The notes under the pieces: model-generated
What the model was told of the DNA's origin: nothing
The model's database searches: none
What the model saw: the letters and a program-made list of their open reading frames with translations, nothing else
DNA from: Myrmaecium sp. VS I D KN 1
Taxonomy: Eukaryota > Ascomycota > Dothideomycetes > Valsariales > Valsariaceae
Reading direction: 5' to 3'
DNA: 64,000 bases
Assembly: GCA_019775845.1 (NCBI GenBank)
Contig: JADQAV010000053.1
Coordinates: forward strand, 1-64,000
In this document: piece after piece, positions 22,008 through 33,110 of the stretch
Layout: each line of letters starts with the position of its first letter
How positions within the stretch are numbered: position 1 is the first letter of the stretch
Translations under genes and position numbers: made by a program

Positions 22008-23528
22008 CTACAACTTGCAAAACACCGTCGCCACCTTACCCCCCATATCCACCAACGTCGACTTATTCCTAACCCAGGCCTCAATGCCCCTCCTCCCATT
22101 TTCAACCCCCAACCCGCTCATCTTCCACCCACCCACGCTCATCTCCGCCGGCGACTCGCCCCAGCTATTGATCCACGTGATACCAGCCTCAAGCTGATCC
22201 ACCACCCGATGCGCCAGATTAAGATCCTTCCCAAACACCCCCGCCGCAAGGCCCAGCTGCGTATCATTCGCCCGCTTCACCGCCTCCTCCACGGTCGAGT
22301 AGGTCAAGATGCTCATCACCGGACCAAAGATCTCCTCCCGCACGATCGTCATCTCGTCCCGACAATCCGTGAACACCGTCGGGCGCACCCAGAAGCCGTC
22401 CTTCAGCGCCGGCTTCACCCCCTCCGGCAGCTCCAGCGGCTCCAACCCGCCATACAGCAGCCGCGCCCCGTCCTGCTCGATCCCATGCCGGATGTAGCCC
22501 ACCACCTTCTCCCAGTGCACCTTCGACACCAGCGGGCCGAAGTTGGTCGCCGGATCCATCAGATCGCCCGCGCGCACATGGGGCATCTTTTCCAGCAACA
22601 CCCTTTCAAACTCCTCCTTCATCGTCTCCGGCACGAAGACCCGGGTGCCATTCGTGCACACCTGGCCGGTGGAGAAGAAGTTCGCCATCATGGCCCCATC
22701 GACCGCCTGCTCGACATCCGCGTCCGGCAGCACGATCAGCGGACTCTTCCCCCCAAGCTCCATGGTCACATACTTCATCCCGCCGGCCGCCGCGCCCGCA
22801 ACCTTCTGCCCCGTGCTCACCTGCCCGGTGAACGACACCTTCGCCACACCCGGATGCTGCGCCAGATACGCGCCCACCTGGCCATCGCCCTGGACCACAT
22901 TAAACACCCCCGCCGGCAGGCCCGCCCGGGTATACACCTCCGCCAGGAGGTCCGCATGCAACGGCGTAAACTCCGACGGCTTATACACCATCGTGTTCCC
23001 CGCCGCCAGACAGGGCGCCGACTTCCACAGCGCGATCTGGATCGGGTAGTTCCACGCGCCGATGCCGACGCACACCCCCAACGGCTCCTTCTTCGTGTAC
23101 ACCCACGCCTCCTCCCGCAGCGTCGCCGTCTCCCCGTTCAGCCCGCCGCCGCCGACCAGGTGCGCGAAGTACTCCAGCACGTCCGCCCCCGTCACCACGT
23201 CCACCGTGCTCGTCTCGCTGTACGCTTTGCCCGTGTCGTCCGTCTCGACCCGGGCCAGCGCGTCGTTGCGCTCGCGCAGCAGCGCGGCGGCGCGAAGGAG
23301 GATGCGGGCGCGCTCGGCGGCGGGCGTGGCGCGCCAGCTGGGGAAGGCGGCGGTGGCGGACTGGATGGCTCGGTCGATGTCCGAGGGTGAGGCGACGTGG
23401 ATGGTGGCTTGCGGTCGCCCGGTGGAGGGGTTGATTGATGAGAAGGTCTGCGATGAGCTGGCGGGCTGCGGTTTGCCGTCGTAGTAGAGGGCGCGGGGCT
23501 CGTAGGGTAGGTCTGCGGAGGACGCCAT
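22008..23528 (-). CDS. Betaine aldehyde dehydrogenase (ALDH9-like)
   Basis: Oxidises betaine aldehyde to glycine betaine with NAD(P)+, the second step from choline. Single exon, 506 residues, the normal ALDH length, starting [18 protein letters not shown]. All hallmarks are present: coenzyme-binding [18 protein letters not shown] (N160) and KPSEFTP, the [11 protein letters not shown] turn, general-base Glu257 in [10 protein letters not shown], nucleophile Cys291 in [17 protein letters not shown], and [10 protein letters not shown] near the end. The [13 protein letters not shown] stretch is characteristic of the ALDH9/betaine aldehyde group. It is divergently placed from choline oxidase across a 1.7-kb spacer, which supports the substrate assignment. 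4-Trimethylaminobutyraldehyde dehydrogenase is the alternative within the family. Confidence 0.88.
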   Translation of the reverse strand: MASSADLPYEPRALYYDGKPQPASSSQTFSSINPSTGRPQATIHVASPSDIDRAIQSATAAFPSWRATPAAERARILLRAAALLRERNDALARVETDDTGKAYSETSTVDVVTGADVLEYFAHLVGGGGLNGETATLREEAWVYTKKEPLGVCVGIGAWNYPIQIALWKSAPCLAAGNTMVYKPSEFTPLHADLLAEVYTRAGLPAGVFNVVQGDGQVGAYLAQHPGVAKVSFTGQVSTGQKVAGAAAGGMKYVTMELGGKSPLIVLPDADVEQAVDGAMMANFFSTGQVCTNGTRVFVPETMKEEFERVLLEKMPHVRAGDLMDPATNFGPLVSKVHWEKVVGYIRHGIEQDGARLLYGGLEPLELPEGVKPALKDGFWVRPTVFTDCRDEMTIVREEIFGPVMSILTYSTVEEAVKRANDTQLGLAAGVFGKDLNLAHRVVDQLEAGITWINSWGESPAEMSVGGWKMSGLGVENGRRGIEAWVRNKSTLVDMGGKVATVFCKL

Positions 23529-25220
23529 GGTTGGATGGGAGTGCGATGTGCGGGGTGCTGAAGCGTTTAGGTGTTGGTTGTGTCGTGCACTGAGAAGGAA
23601 GCGTGGTATGCGATTCGCAACACTTATCGTCCCGTGCGGAGGTTGGGTTCAGTTCCAATTCCAAAGTCCGTCCAGCAATTCACAAAGAGGGGTCGTGGTG
23701 GTAGATGGCAGTGGTCGTCGTTCCGATAAACGGTGAGGATAGGATAGGTAGTGCAGCGGTGGCCCTTTCTCGGACGTACAATATCGCCTCGGCGCCACCT
23801 AATCGCCGCCCGCAAAACCGCCGACGGCGAGCTCGGATGCCGATGACCTCAGCGGTTGGCAGAAACTCCACCTGTGTGGGTGGACTGGGTGGGCGGGTGG
23901 AGGCAAAAGCACGAAAGGGGATCGGGATCGCAATTGCTAGGAGAGATGGAAGGGTCGCACGGCAGAAACTACTCCCACTCCGTGATGCAGGTGTAAGATG
24001 CAGCAGATGCAGGTGCAGCGCAGCTCTCCCAGCTCCGGCTTCTTCTTCTCCTTCTTCTCAGCGCGCGTCCGAAACCAGACAAGAGATCCAGCGTGGGCGG
24101 AGAATCTAGGGGGCGACTGATAACCACACCTCCGTGTGACGGGATCGCTTTTCCTCTTTTCCTCGGCGTTGTGAGTGCCTGAGGCCTTTTTTTTATGTTC
24201 TCCGGAGCGACTCCGCTGCAAGCAAGCCCTGGGCAAGACCCGCGGGAGTTGGGGGTGTCCTGAGGTCAGTTAATGGGGTGGGTTTAATGTACTGCCGTTT
24301 AGTGGAGGGAGGGACCGACTTACTTGGTTTGGATTAGTGGATTGCCGGTGTGAACTGAGTCGGGGGACCCTGACCGAAAAGTTCTCTCAGGTCTCTCCTG
24401 CGGTGCACCTGCATGGAACTTCTCTTTCTCGTGGCTCCGGGGTTAGGTAGGCAGTGAGGAGATGGGATGATGAGCCGACTTGATCTATCCGCAGAATGCG
24501 AATGGTGAGAGGTTCATCCTTTGTTATGAGAAGCCTTGCAGAGCTTGCTTCATATCCGTAAAGCGCAGCGGACCATCATATCTCTCATATCTTGACCGTA
24601 CCTGAAGATGGATATCCGTTCACGCTCCGGACTCCACCGACCTCGCGTCCTGGTCCCCCTCCGCTATCAAGGCTGAGCCGTTCTCGCTTGGCGACCCCCA
24701 GCGGACCTCGTATCCGCACACGCTGATTGGCCATCGGAGGGTGGAGCTAAGCCGAGCCGGCACGTCCGACTGCCTCAGGTTGCGAAGCTACCACTTTAAG
24801 GTGGAGAGCAAGTGCGCATGCGACACACCGCGTTGCTCACCGCATGAGAGTAGGTCGTGTGTCCGCAAGACCCTTGATATCCAACCTCTCTCTCTCTCTC
24901 TGCACATCCGCTCTTCGCTCGCTCGCAGCCACTTTTTTGTCTGATATTTATATTGGGACTCCTGCCATTCGGCCCGCCCCGAAACGTCTCTTTATCGGAT
25001 CGTGGCATCCATCTCGTCTTCTCCTTCACCTTTCCATCTCTCCTCTTCCTCCTTTTCCTCTTGCTCTCTCCCTTCTCCTCCTCCCCCTTGTCTTCCTCGT
25101 TTCCTTGCCTCCTCGTCTTCCAGATACCCGGTTGTACTGTATATCTCGTAGCATAGAGCGGGACCTATCGCATTCGAACTCTCTCGTTGCTTCTGTTTTT
25201 TTCCTCGCAGCCTGTGCATC
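23529..25220. other. Divergent intergenic region between BADH and choline oxidase
   Basis: About 1.7 kb between the two start codons, probably carrying both promoters. A (TC)n run lies at 24888-24901, and the leader before 25221 is strongly pyrimidine-rich. No gene is supported. Confidence 0.55.
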
Positions 25221-26897
25221 ATGACTACGTCTAACCTCCCCACCCACGGCACCACCGTCGAGCTTCCCGAAAGCGATGTCGACAAGTACGACTTCATCAT
25301 CGTCGGTGGCGGCACCGCCGGCTGCGTGATCGCGAGCAGGCTCACCGAGTACCTCCCGGAGAAGAAGGTCCTGCTGATCGAGGCTGGCCCCTCCGACTTC
25401 ATGGACGACCGCGTGCTTCTCCTCAAGGACTGGCTAAACCTGCTCGGTGGCGAACTGGACTACGACTACGGCACGACCGAGCAGCCCATGGGCAACTCGC
25501 ACATCCGCCACTCGCGCGCCAAGGTCCTCGGCGGCTGCTCCTCCCACAACACCCTCATCTCCTTCCGGCCGTTCAAGTACGACTGCGACGTCTGGGTGGA
25601 GAAGGGCGCCAAGGGCTGGGACTTCAACACCTTCACCCGCGTCCTCGACAACCTCCGCAACACCATCCAGCCCGTCCACGAGCGCCACCGGAACCAGCTC
25701 TGCCTCGACTGGGTCGACTCCTGCAGCAAGGCGCTCAACATCCCCGTCTGCCACGACTTCAACAAGGAGATCCGCAGCACCGGCGGCCTCAAGCCCTGCG
25801 TCGGCTTCTTCTCCGTCTCCTACAACCCGGACGATGGCCGTCGGTCGTCCGCCTCGGTCGCGTACATCCACCCCATCCTGCGCGGCGACGAGAAGCGCCC
25901 CAACCTGACCGTCCTCACCAACGCCTGGGTGTCCAAGATCAACGTCAAGGGCGACACCGTCACCGGCGTGGACCTCACGCTCCAGTCCGGCGCCAAGCGC
26001 ACCCTCACAGCCCGCTGCGAGACCGTCCTCTGCGCCGGCGCGGTGGACACGCCCCGGCTGATGCTACTCAGCGGCCTCGGCCCACGCGAGCAGCTCTCCT
26101 CCCTCGGCATCCCCGTCGTCGCCGACATCCCGGGCGTCGGCCTCAACCTGCTCGACCACCCGGAATCCATCATCATCTGGGAGCTCAACCGGCCCGTGCC
26201 GCCCAACCAAACCACCATGGACTCCGACGCAGGCATCTTCCTCCGACGCACGGCGCCCAACAGCGCACACGACCAAGGCCTCACCGCCGCCGAAGACGGC
26301 GACATCGTCGACCTGATGATGCACTGCTACCAAATCCCCTTCTGCCTCAACACCGCCCGCCTCGGCTACGACACCCCCATCGACGCCTTCTGCATGACGC
26401 CCAACATCCCCCGGCCCCGCTCCCGGGGGCGTCTCTACCTCACCTCCGCCGACCCCGCCGTCAAACCCGCCCTCGACTTCCGCTACTTCACCGACCCGGA
26501 CGGCTACGACGCCGCCACCCTCGTCGCGGGTATGAAGTACGCCCGTCGCGTCGCCCAGCAGGCCCCCTTCAAAGACTGGATCAAGCGCGAAGTGGCTCCC
26601 GGCCCCGCGGTCCAGTCTGATGAGGAGCTCTCCGAGTACGCCCGCCGCGTCGCGCATACTGTTTATCACCCCGCGGGAACCACGAAGATGGGCGATGTGA
26701 CGGTGGATCGCGAGGCGGTGGTGGATCCGGAGTTGCGTGTTAGGGGTTTGAAGGCTCTTCGAGTGGCGGATGCGGGGGTTTTCCCCGAGATGCCGACGAT
26801 TAATCCGATGTTGACGGTGCTGGGGGTTGGGGAGCGCGCGGCGGAGTTGTTGGCGGCGAGTTGGGGGTGGAGGGGCTTGCAGAGGGAGAGGTTGTAG
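25221..26897 (+). CDS. Choline oxidase (GMC oxidoreductase family)
   Basis: A flavoenzyme that oxidises choline through betaine aldehyde toward glycine betaine, producing hydrogen peroxide. Single exon, 558 residues. The FAD-binding Rossmann motif DFIIVGGGTAGCVIASRL is at residues 24-41. His109 in LGGCSSHNTLISFRP corresponds to the histidine that carries covalent FAD in bacterial choline oxidase. The second GMC signature AGAVDTPRLMLLSGLGP is present. The C-terminal catalytic pair is His in AHTVYHPAGTTKMG and Asn in PTINPMLTVLG. Sequence closeness to fungal CodA-type enzymes is stronger than to glucose or alcohol oxidases, for example in SFRPFKYDCDVW. The BADH gene lies next to it in divergent orientation. 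No signal peptide is visible, so it is intracellular, possibly peroxisomal, although the end QRERL is only a weak PTS1-like tripeptide. Confidence 0.9.
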   Translation: MTTSNLPTHGTTVELPESDVDKYDFIIVGGGTAGCVIASRLTEYLPEKKVLLIEAGPSDFMDDRVLLLKDWLNLLGGELDYDYGTTEQPMGNSHIRHSRAKVLGGCSSHNTLISFRPFKYDCDVWVEKGAKGWDFNTFTRVLDNLRNTIQPVHERHRNQLCLDWVDSCSKALNIPVCHDFNKEIRSTGGLKPCVGFFSVSYNPDDGRRSSASVAYIHPILRGDEKRPNLTVLTNAWVSKINVKGDTVTGVDLTLQSGAKRTLTARCETVLCAGAVDTPRLMLLSGLGPREQLSSLGIPVVADIPGVGLNLLDHPESIIIWELNRPVPPNQTTMDSDAGIFLRRTAPNSAHDQGLTAAEDGDIVDLMMHCYQIPFCLNTARLGYDTPIDAFCMTPNIPRPRSRGRLYLTSADPAVKPALDFRYFTDPDGYDAATLVAGMKYARRVAQQAPFKDWIKREVAPGPAVQSDEELSEYARRVAHTVYHPAGTTKMGDVTVDREAVVDPELRVRGLKALRVADAGVFPEMPTINPMLTVLGVGERAAELLAASWGWRGLQRERL

Positions 26898-27705
26898 GTT
26901 TTGGGGGGGTGAAGGGAGGGGGGGAATGTGTGATGTGATGCGGCGATGTGAGGTGATTGATTATCTATGTGTATGTGTATGTGATTCATGTACTTTTGCC
27001 AGGTTGTTACTCTGTATATATATTTCTATATAGCCATATCAATTAGGAATATCATAGACGCGGAATTTGCTCGCTTGGATCCAAGGAAAAAGGAACATTT
27101 CTTTATACATAGAGGAATGGAGTGTTTTATGGGTTTACGATTGGTTGATTGGTTGCGTCTTGCGCCTCGCGTGCTTCTAGCATCTTATCTCGGAATCCTA
27201 TTTACCTAACACCCCACCCCACCTGTTTTGCGCCGCTGACACCTTGATTCCTTAATCCGATCCCCGTCTGGACCCTTGGGATTATTTTCCGCTCTTTGTC
27301 TGGGCTTGCCCCACTTTACCTACCTCTCAGCTCAGCTCAGCTCTTTCTTACTCCTCCCTCTCTCTCTGTCGCTGTCTCTCCACGTCTCTCTCTCTTCTAC
27401 CTGTCTCTCTCCCTTCTCTCTCTATTTTGCCTTAGGTTCTCTCCTGGGCGGCTTCCTCTATCCTCGGTTCCGGTTTTCTTCACGCCTATACTAGCATCCC
27501 ACGGGTTGCTGCGGCTCGAGTCGGATTACGCACGTTTTGAAACCTTCCGCAGGTTTACTCCCATCGCCTCTGTTACGGAGACCGATATACTACCTCACCG
27601 ACGACTTAATCACCTACCTACCTACCGCGTCGCAAACCGCACTCGCCAACATCCTCTCCTCTCCGCTTGTCTACACCAAGTCCACATCAGCAGCAAACCA
27701 CAACA
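26898..27705. other. Spacer before the aldo-keto reductase gene
   Basis: AT-rich at 26990-27070 (3' side of choline oxidase), then a pyrimidine-rich leader with TCTC runs from 27340. No gene is supported. Confidence 0.5.
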
Positions 27706-29130
27706 ATGACGACTCCGACCTCAACCACCACCTCAACCACACCCCCCACCATCCCCCACCCCATCTCCCACCCCTTCCCCCCCTCCACCCCGCGCCCACC
27801 CCTCTCCACCGTCCTCCCCCCCCTCCTCTTCGGCACCGCCACCTTCAACCACCAATACAACGTCTCCCCCGACACGCTGCCCACCACCAGCCTCATCCAC
27901 CGCGCCCTCACCCACGGCATCCGCGCCTTCGACACCTCCCCCTACTACGGGCCCTCAGAATCCCTCCTCGGCGCCGCCCTCGCCTCCCCCGCCATCGCCG
28001 CCGCCTTCCCCCGCGCCTCCTACATGCTCGTCACGAAAGTCGGCCGCGTGGCGGGGTCGAGCTTTGATTACAGCGCCGCCTGGGTGCGCCGTAGCGTGCT
28101 CCGTAGCTGTCGCCGTCTGCGCACGGATTACCTGGATCTGGTGTACTGTCATGATGTGGAGTTTGTGTCGGTGGAGGAGGTGCTGGAGGCGGTGGGGGAG
28201 CTGCGGCGGCTGCGGGATGAGGGGCGCGTCGGGTGGGTGGGCGTGAGTGGGTTTCCGGTGGAGCGGTTGGTGGAGGTGGCGCGCGTGGTGCGGGAGCGCA
28301 CGGGCGAGCCCCTCGATGCGGTGATGAGTTATGCGCAGTGGACGGTGCAGAATGGGCGGTTGGGGGATGTGGTGGGCAGGTTTAAGGAGGTGGGCGTGGA
28401 GGTCGTGGTTAATGCGAGTATGCTTGGTATGGGACTGCTGCGCAATGATGGCGTGCCTGTCGGCGCGCTGGGCGACTGGCATCCGGCGCCCCGGGGTTTG
28501 CGGGAGGCCGTCGGTCGCGCGGCGGAGTGGCTGGGTCGCTTTGATGAGCGGCTGGAGGTCGTGGCCTTGCGGTGGGCGCTGGAGAGCTGGATCGCGGCTG
28601 GAGCGCAACTGGGCTCGGCGGGTCGGGTGGCGGGGGGTGTTGAGGTCGCTGAGGGCGAGGAGGCGACGGTGGAGGTGAGCAGGTTCGGGCGCCCGAAGAT
28701 GGGCGTGAGCGTCATGGGCGTGAGTCGCCTTGAGGAGCTGGAGAAGACGATGCGGGTGTGGCGGTGCATCCTTGATGGCCTCGAGCTGGATGATGACGCC
28801 GCGGCGGCCGCCGAGCGCGGCGGCTGGAAGCGTGCGAGGCAGTGGAGTCGCAATCGCCGGGAGGCGGTGGAGTTGCTTGCGGAGGGGGTGCGGGAGGTTT
28901 TGGGCGAGTGGAGGGATTTTGCGTGGGAGAGCCCGGGGCCGGGGTTTGTGAATTGCCCGCGGGAGACGCTGGAGGGGAGGGGGGAGGAGGATATGGAGGA
29001 GGAAGAGGAGCTTGGGGAGATGGGAGGGCTGGGGAAGGCTGAGAAGAAGGGGGTTGTGGAGTCGAGTCCGCAGCTGCGCCCGGTGCAGGGTGAGTCGGTA
29101 AAGGTGGAGATGGAGATGCCGAAGCGGTAG
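27706..29130 (+). CDS. Aldo-keto reductase, Ara2-like D-arabinose 1-dehydrogenase
   Basis: Single exon of 474 residues from the ATG at 27706; the open frame extends upstream only to a TTG. A Thr/Pro-rich leader of about 35 residues precedes the barrel. The catalytic tetrad is visible: Asp76 and Tyr81 in AFDTSPYYGPSESLLG, Lys111 in MLVTKVGR and His149 in DYLDLVYCHDVEFV. SGFPVERLVEVARVV, MSYAQWTVQN and NASMLGMGLLRNDG match the Ara2/L-galactose dehydrogenase branch, which makes the lactone precursor of D-erythroascorbate in fungi. The barrel is followed by an acidic tail of about 90 residues, an extension beyond the usual 335-400 residues. The strong Pro coding at the start makes the N-terminus uncertain. 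Confidence 0.82.
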   Translation: MTTPTSTTTSTTPPTIPHPISHPFPPSTPRPPLSTVLPPLLFGTATFNHQYNVSPDTLPTTSLIHRALTHGIRAFDTSPYYGPSESLLGAALASPAIAAAFPRASYMLVTKVGRVAGSSFDYSAAWVRRSVLRSCRRLRTDYLDLVYCHDVEFVSVEEVLEAVGELRRLRDEGRVGWVGVSGFPVERLVEVARVVRERTGEPLDAVMSYAQWTVQNGRLGDVVGRFKEVGVEVVVNASMLGMGLLRNDGVPVGALGDWHPAPRGLREAVGRAAEWLGRFDERLEVVALRWALESWIAAGAQLGSAGRVAGGVEVAEGEEATVEVSRFGRPKMGVSVMGVSRLEELEKTMRVWRCILDGLELDDDAAAAAERGGWKRARQWSRNRREAVELLAEGVREVLGEWRDFAWESPGPGFVNCPRETLEGRGEEDMEEEEELGEMGGLGKAEKKGVVESSPQLRPVQGESVKVEMEMPKR

Positions 29131-30032
29131 TTTGGGATGTGTGTCTCAGTAGTATTTACATATAGAGATCATGTATATGAATTTCCTTGCGTTTCATGTC
29201 TGGCGTTCAGTTGTATGTCTCTGGCTGTCTGCCCAACTGGCCTATTAAGGATATCCTCCTCAATTGCGTTGTGATTCACTCCGAAAACATAGGAATATAC
29301 GGCAGTAGTCACTCAAGGAAGCACCGCATCGCGCTCCATGTATAATTCACTCGCAGAAACCCTCCAGCGGTGTAAAGCAATACATATCAAAGTCTCCCTC
29401 CTCCTTCCACCACTAGACGCGGCTGCAGATCCGAATGGGGTAACTTCGGTATCAAAATACCAATCGTTGAACATCTGGAAGAGCGAATTCTACGAATCCA
29501 CCGACAGCACCCCAAACATGTCGCCCAATCACATGGTCTGTAGTTCCGAAAAAGGTAACTTTAAAAAGCACCGTCGAACGTCAGTCACAATCTTCACGTC
29601 GCCGGGTCATCAGGGTGTCAGCCATTCACACTCACTCTTGTCAGCCAATGAACGGCATTGAGAGTCCGGATGGGGTAGCTTCGGTATGACTGTATTGATC
29701 CTTGAACGTCGCGATGAAGAAGTGGCAACTCGTCAGATCTTCAGGTCCTCAGGTCTTCTTCCTGCAGTGCCGATGGTTAGCGGGCTTACTAAGCTTAGGA
29801 TAAGGCACCGACCTTCCTTATCGATTAGATCGTAAGGCGGCGAGCGGCCCCGGCCGTTACAACTTCATCCGCGACTGCGTCCTCGGCCAACCTGTGCAAC
29901 ACCCTTTTTCAGCAACGCTTCAACACCCCCGCGCATAGGCTAGCTATAGCAGCGGTACTTACGGAGGATTCCTCTTTCTCAATACCCCTTCTTCTTATTC
30001 TTCTTCCTCCCTTACCGCCACACACCTCCGCC
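29131..30032. other. Spacer with short imperfect direct repeats
   Basis: Holds two 23-bp copies of TCCGRATGGGGTARCTTCGG plus TAT (29430-29452 and 29665-29687), differing only by two A/G transitions. No gene is supported. Confidence 0.45.
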
Positions 30033-31166
30033 ATGGGCAACGACGGCGGCAGCATCCCCACGCGACGGGAGCTCGTCCGCGAAGCCGCAAAGCAACCCTC
30101 GCTCATGGAGATCAAGCAAGCCACCGCCGAAGCACAAGAGCACGGCTGGACCACCGACCCGCTCACGCACGAACCGCTCCGCGGGATCATCGTCGCCGAC
30201 GGCCTCGGCCGCCTCTACAACATGGAAAGCCTGGTCGACCAGCTGCTCGCGATGCGGGCGGCGAGTGCGACGGCGGATCGTCGGGTGGAGGAGCGCGCCC
30301 GTCTGCTCGAGGGCCGCGTGAGCAGCATCAAGGATGTGGTGGATGTGAAGTTCCAGCGGGTGGAGGGCGAGCGCGCGGCGAACGGGGCGGATTGCTGGGT
30401 GTGTCCTGTCTCGATGAAGCCGATGGGGGCGGCGGCGAAGGCGGCGTTTTTGGTGCCGTGTGGGCATGCGTTTGCGGGGAGTGCGATCAAGGAGTTGGGA
30501 GCCGAGGATGGGGGGGTGTGTGTTATGGTATGTTTCTACTTTGTCTTTTTGTTTAGCACCGTGACCGTGCGTTGTGTGTGGGCGAAGGTGCTGATGATGG
30601 GTTAGTGCAATTCGCCGTATGCGCCGAACGATGTGATACCCATTTTGCCGACGGATCCGTTGGATATTGCACGTCTTGAGCTCCGGCTTAAGAACCTGAG
30701 GGAACGCGGCTTGACGCACTCACTGCAGCCGGCGAAGAAGCAGAAGAAAAGTAAGAAGGAGAAGAGCAAGAAGGATAAGGGGGACAGCGAAGTCAAACAG
30801 GAAGATGGGTCCGATGACGTCGGCACCGAGACGAAGAAGCGAAAGCTCGAAAGCGACGATGGTGTGGCCAAAGCTGGCCGCCGTGAGGAGGGTGCCGAAA
30901 GCAAGAAGCCTAAGCAGAGCTCTAGAGAACCCTCTCCCACCGCGCCGCACCTCAGCACGACGGACGGGATCAAGAACAGTTATACGGCCATGCTCACCAG
31001 CAAGGTTTTGGCTGATCAGGAGCAGAAGAACAAGCAGCGGGCGTCGCAGATGAATGACAACCTCAAGAGCTTGTTCCACAAGAGCGACGATGCGCCTAGT
31101 CTGTCCAAGAGCAGTGACTTCATGACTAGGGGCTATTCCATTCCGCGTAATCAAGGCAAGCGATAA
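30033..31166 (+). CDS. RTF2: Rtf2, replication termination factor family protein
   Basis: Two exons, 30033-30527 and 30606-31166, with a 78-nt intron (GTATGT...GTTAG), give 351 residues. It starts MGNDGGSIPTRRELVREAAK, the conserved Rtf2 opening. A second conserved segment is WTTDPLTHEPLRGIIVADGLGRLYN. The degenerate C2HC2-type RING is CWVCPVSMKPM, then FLVPCGHAFAGSAIKEL, followed across the exon junction by CNSPYAPNDVIPILP. In fission yeast Rtf2 acts at the RTS1 fork barrier and in splicing; its human relative is removed from stalled forks. The C-terminal third is Lys/Glu-rich with basic patches (KKQKKSKKEKSKK, TKKRKLES) that look like nuclear signals and ends IPRNQGKR. Length is close to other fungal members. 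Confidence 0.93.
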
Positions 31167-31854
31167 ATCGGCAGGATGGGGATCTAGGTGTCGGATTCAG
31201 AAGGAAGTGCGAATACTCCATCCCTAGGGGAATGGGTGAAAGTTCAGTTGTCTGCAGGATGGATTTCCCTGGGCAATTAAGCTGGTTACTTTGGAGTTTG
31301 ATTGTCACGATTTTCACAACGGCCAGGGATGGATGGAGTAGCCCGCCGCGTATCCTTCTCATCGAACGATGTTGGACTTCTGCCGCGGCTTACAATTCGT
31401 CACCGGCTCAACGATGCGTTAAGCTCAGAGGAGGTGCGGTGTCCCGGATTACGCAATTTCGAGGTTGAAGAGCGCGCCGGGCTCTGGATAGACTTTTTAT
31501 CTGATCCATCCTTGGACCTCCTTTTTCCACTGCTGCAGAAGACTGATTTTGGCTTCGGCGGGTGGGGATCCACTCCTAATGCAGATGACCATGGTTGTGC
31601 CATACTTCTAGGTTTCAAAACTTGGTCAAACTTGTCCACGCCTCGAACATACGTCGCGCTGCGATGATATACACAGGCGCATTCCGAAGACGTCTGGCGA
31701 GGTACCGTGAGCATGTATCCTGGGTTCGCTCATCCCAACATTATGAGATAGGTATATAAAGGGGGGAGCGGGCCGGCATCCAAAAACTCACATCGAACTT
31801 TTCTTTTCGACATCGAATTCCTGTTTCGTTACTTCACACCTGAAACTCGCCAGA
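31167..31854. other. Spacer with the promoter of the secreted His/Lys/Asp-rich protein
   Basis: No gene seen apart from the TATA box annotated separately; frames here are short. Confidence 0.45.
31753..31760 (+). promoter_or_regulatory. TATA box (TATATAAA)
   Basis: A perfect TATATAAA lies 95 bases before the start codon of the secreted-protein gene, followed by a pyrimidine-rich leader. Strong TATA boxes are the exception in this window and suggest a regulated promoter. Confidence 0.6.
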
Positions 31855-32925
31855 ATGCGCCTGCCTTCCATCATCCTGTTCGCATGCCTGCTCTTTACCG
31901 TTGCTTGCCTTGCTTCTCCGGAGCCTAAGAAGCATCACGACCATAAGGAGGACGGGGTTGAGGAGCACAAGCACAAGGAACACAAGCACAAGCACAAGCA
32001 CAAGCATGACAAGAAGAAGGATGATGATGATAAAAAGGACGACAGTGACAGCGACAGCGACAGCGATGCCGAGTGGGTGGATATCAAGAAGCCCAAGCCC
32101 GTAAAGAAGCCCAAGTGGCAGCCCATCCCGGACCCATACCCTTTCGAGGACAAGCCGCTGTGGTCATGGGCTCCCTTCTGGAAGAACATCACCTACAACG
32201 AGGCCCGACTCCAGTACCTCTGTTTCAACACTCGGCTGGACGAATTCATGACGGTCCTCATCCACCATGCTCCCCGGGACCTGGACCTCGACTTCGACTA
32301 CGAGCAGTTCAAGCCGGTCCGCAACGCGGTCGGCATCCCCATCGTCCCCGCCATGATCCGACACAACTTTGCGAGCAAGAACATCGCCCGAGCCGGCCGG
32401 TGGGACAAGAAGACCCGATTCCAAGTGCTTCGCATGTTCGAGTGGGACATGTTGCACGCCGTAAGTCGCCGTCCTTTTCCCATGCCCCATGCCCATCCCC
32501 TCCCCTCCCCCGAACAAACGAAAGCATGATCCACGATGGAGGAGACTTCACTTAACGTTTTCCCCCTCACCCAACAGTGCAACGATCGCATCGCGGCGCA
32601 AGACTGCTACTTGTACCCGCACCAGTACCTCGCCCGGGTCGACCGGCTCCTGCCCGCGCCCAAGAAGAGCTACCACGACCAGATCGTTGAGGACCGCGTC
32701 CGGGCCGAGACCATGATCCAAGGGCTGCACTCCAACGGCCGCCCGGACTGGCCGCTGCCGCGCTACTTCGACCCGGACACCTTCAACCCGCTCGAGGTCC
32801 CGCCGGACATCATCCCGGATAACCCTGCGCCGGTCAACCCGAACCCGAAGGACGTCAAGAAGTATCGGTTCAAGTACAAGTTTGATCTGTTCATGACGGC
32901 TTATGGGCTTCCGTTGATGGCATAG
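31855..32925 (+). CDS. Secreted protein with a His/Lys/Asp-rich segment, function unknown
   Basis: Two exons, 31855-32460 and 32578-32925. The 117-nt intron starts GTAAGT, ends AACAG and has a CTTAAC branch-like site. The product is 317 residues. A clear signal peptide (MRLPSIILFACLLFTVACLA, cleavage near 20) is followed by a segment of about 55 residues made almost only of His, Lys, Glu, Asp and Ser: alternating Lys-His, then KKDDDDKK, then an SD repeat. The rest looks like a folded domain: FEDKPLWSWAPFWKNITYNE (one N-glycosylation site, NIT), LCFNTRLDEFMTVLIHH, FEWDMLHACNDRIAAQDCYL and a Pro-rich end. At least three Cys lie in the domain. The intron falls exactly before CNDRI. I do not recognise the family. 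His/Asp-rich stretches can bind divalent metals, but that is only compositional inference. Confidence 0.8.
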
Positions 32926-32938
32926 TGGTTTCGTGCCC

Positions 32939-33110
32939 CCTTTTTTTTTTCTTCTTCCTTTTTTCTTTCTTCTTCCTTTTTTCTTTCTTCTTCCTTTTTT
33001 TTCTTTCTTCTTCCTTTTTTTTCTTTCTTCCTTTTTTTTTTTTCCTTCTTCCTTTTTTTTTCTTTTCTCTCCTTGTTTCTTCTTATTTTGTCTTTTTCTT
33101 CTTCTAGGTG
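32939..33110 (+). repeat. Polypyrimidine tandem repeat
   Basis: About five imperfect copies of a 17-19-base unit of the form T(n)CTTTCTTCTTCC lie directly after the stop codon of the secreted-protein gene, probably in its 3' untranslated region. Copies differ mainly in T-run length, as expected from slippage. Confidence 0.75.
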
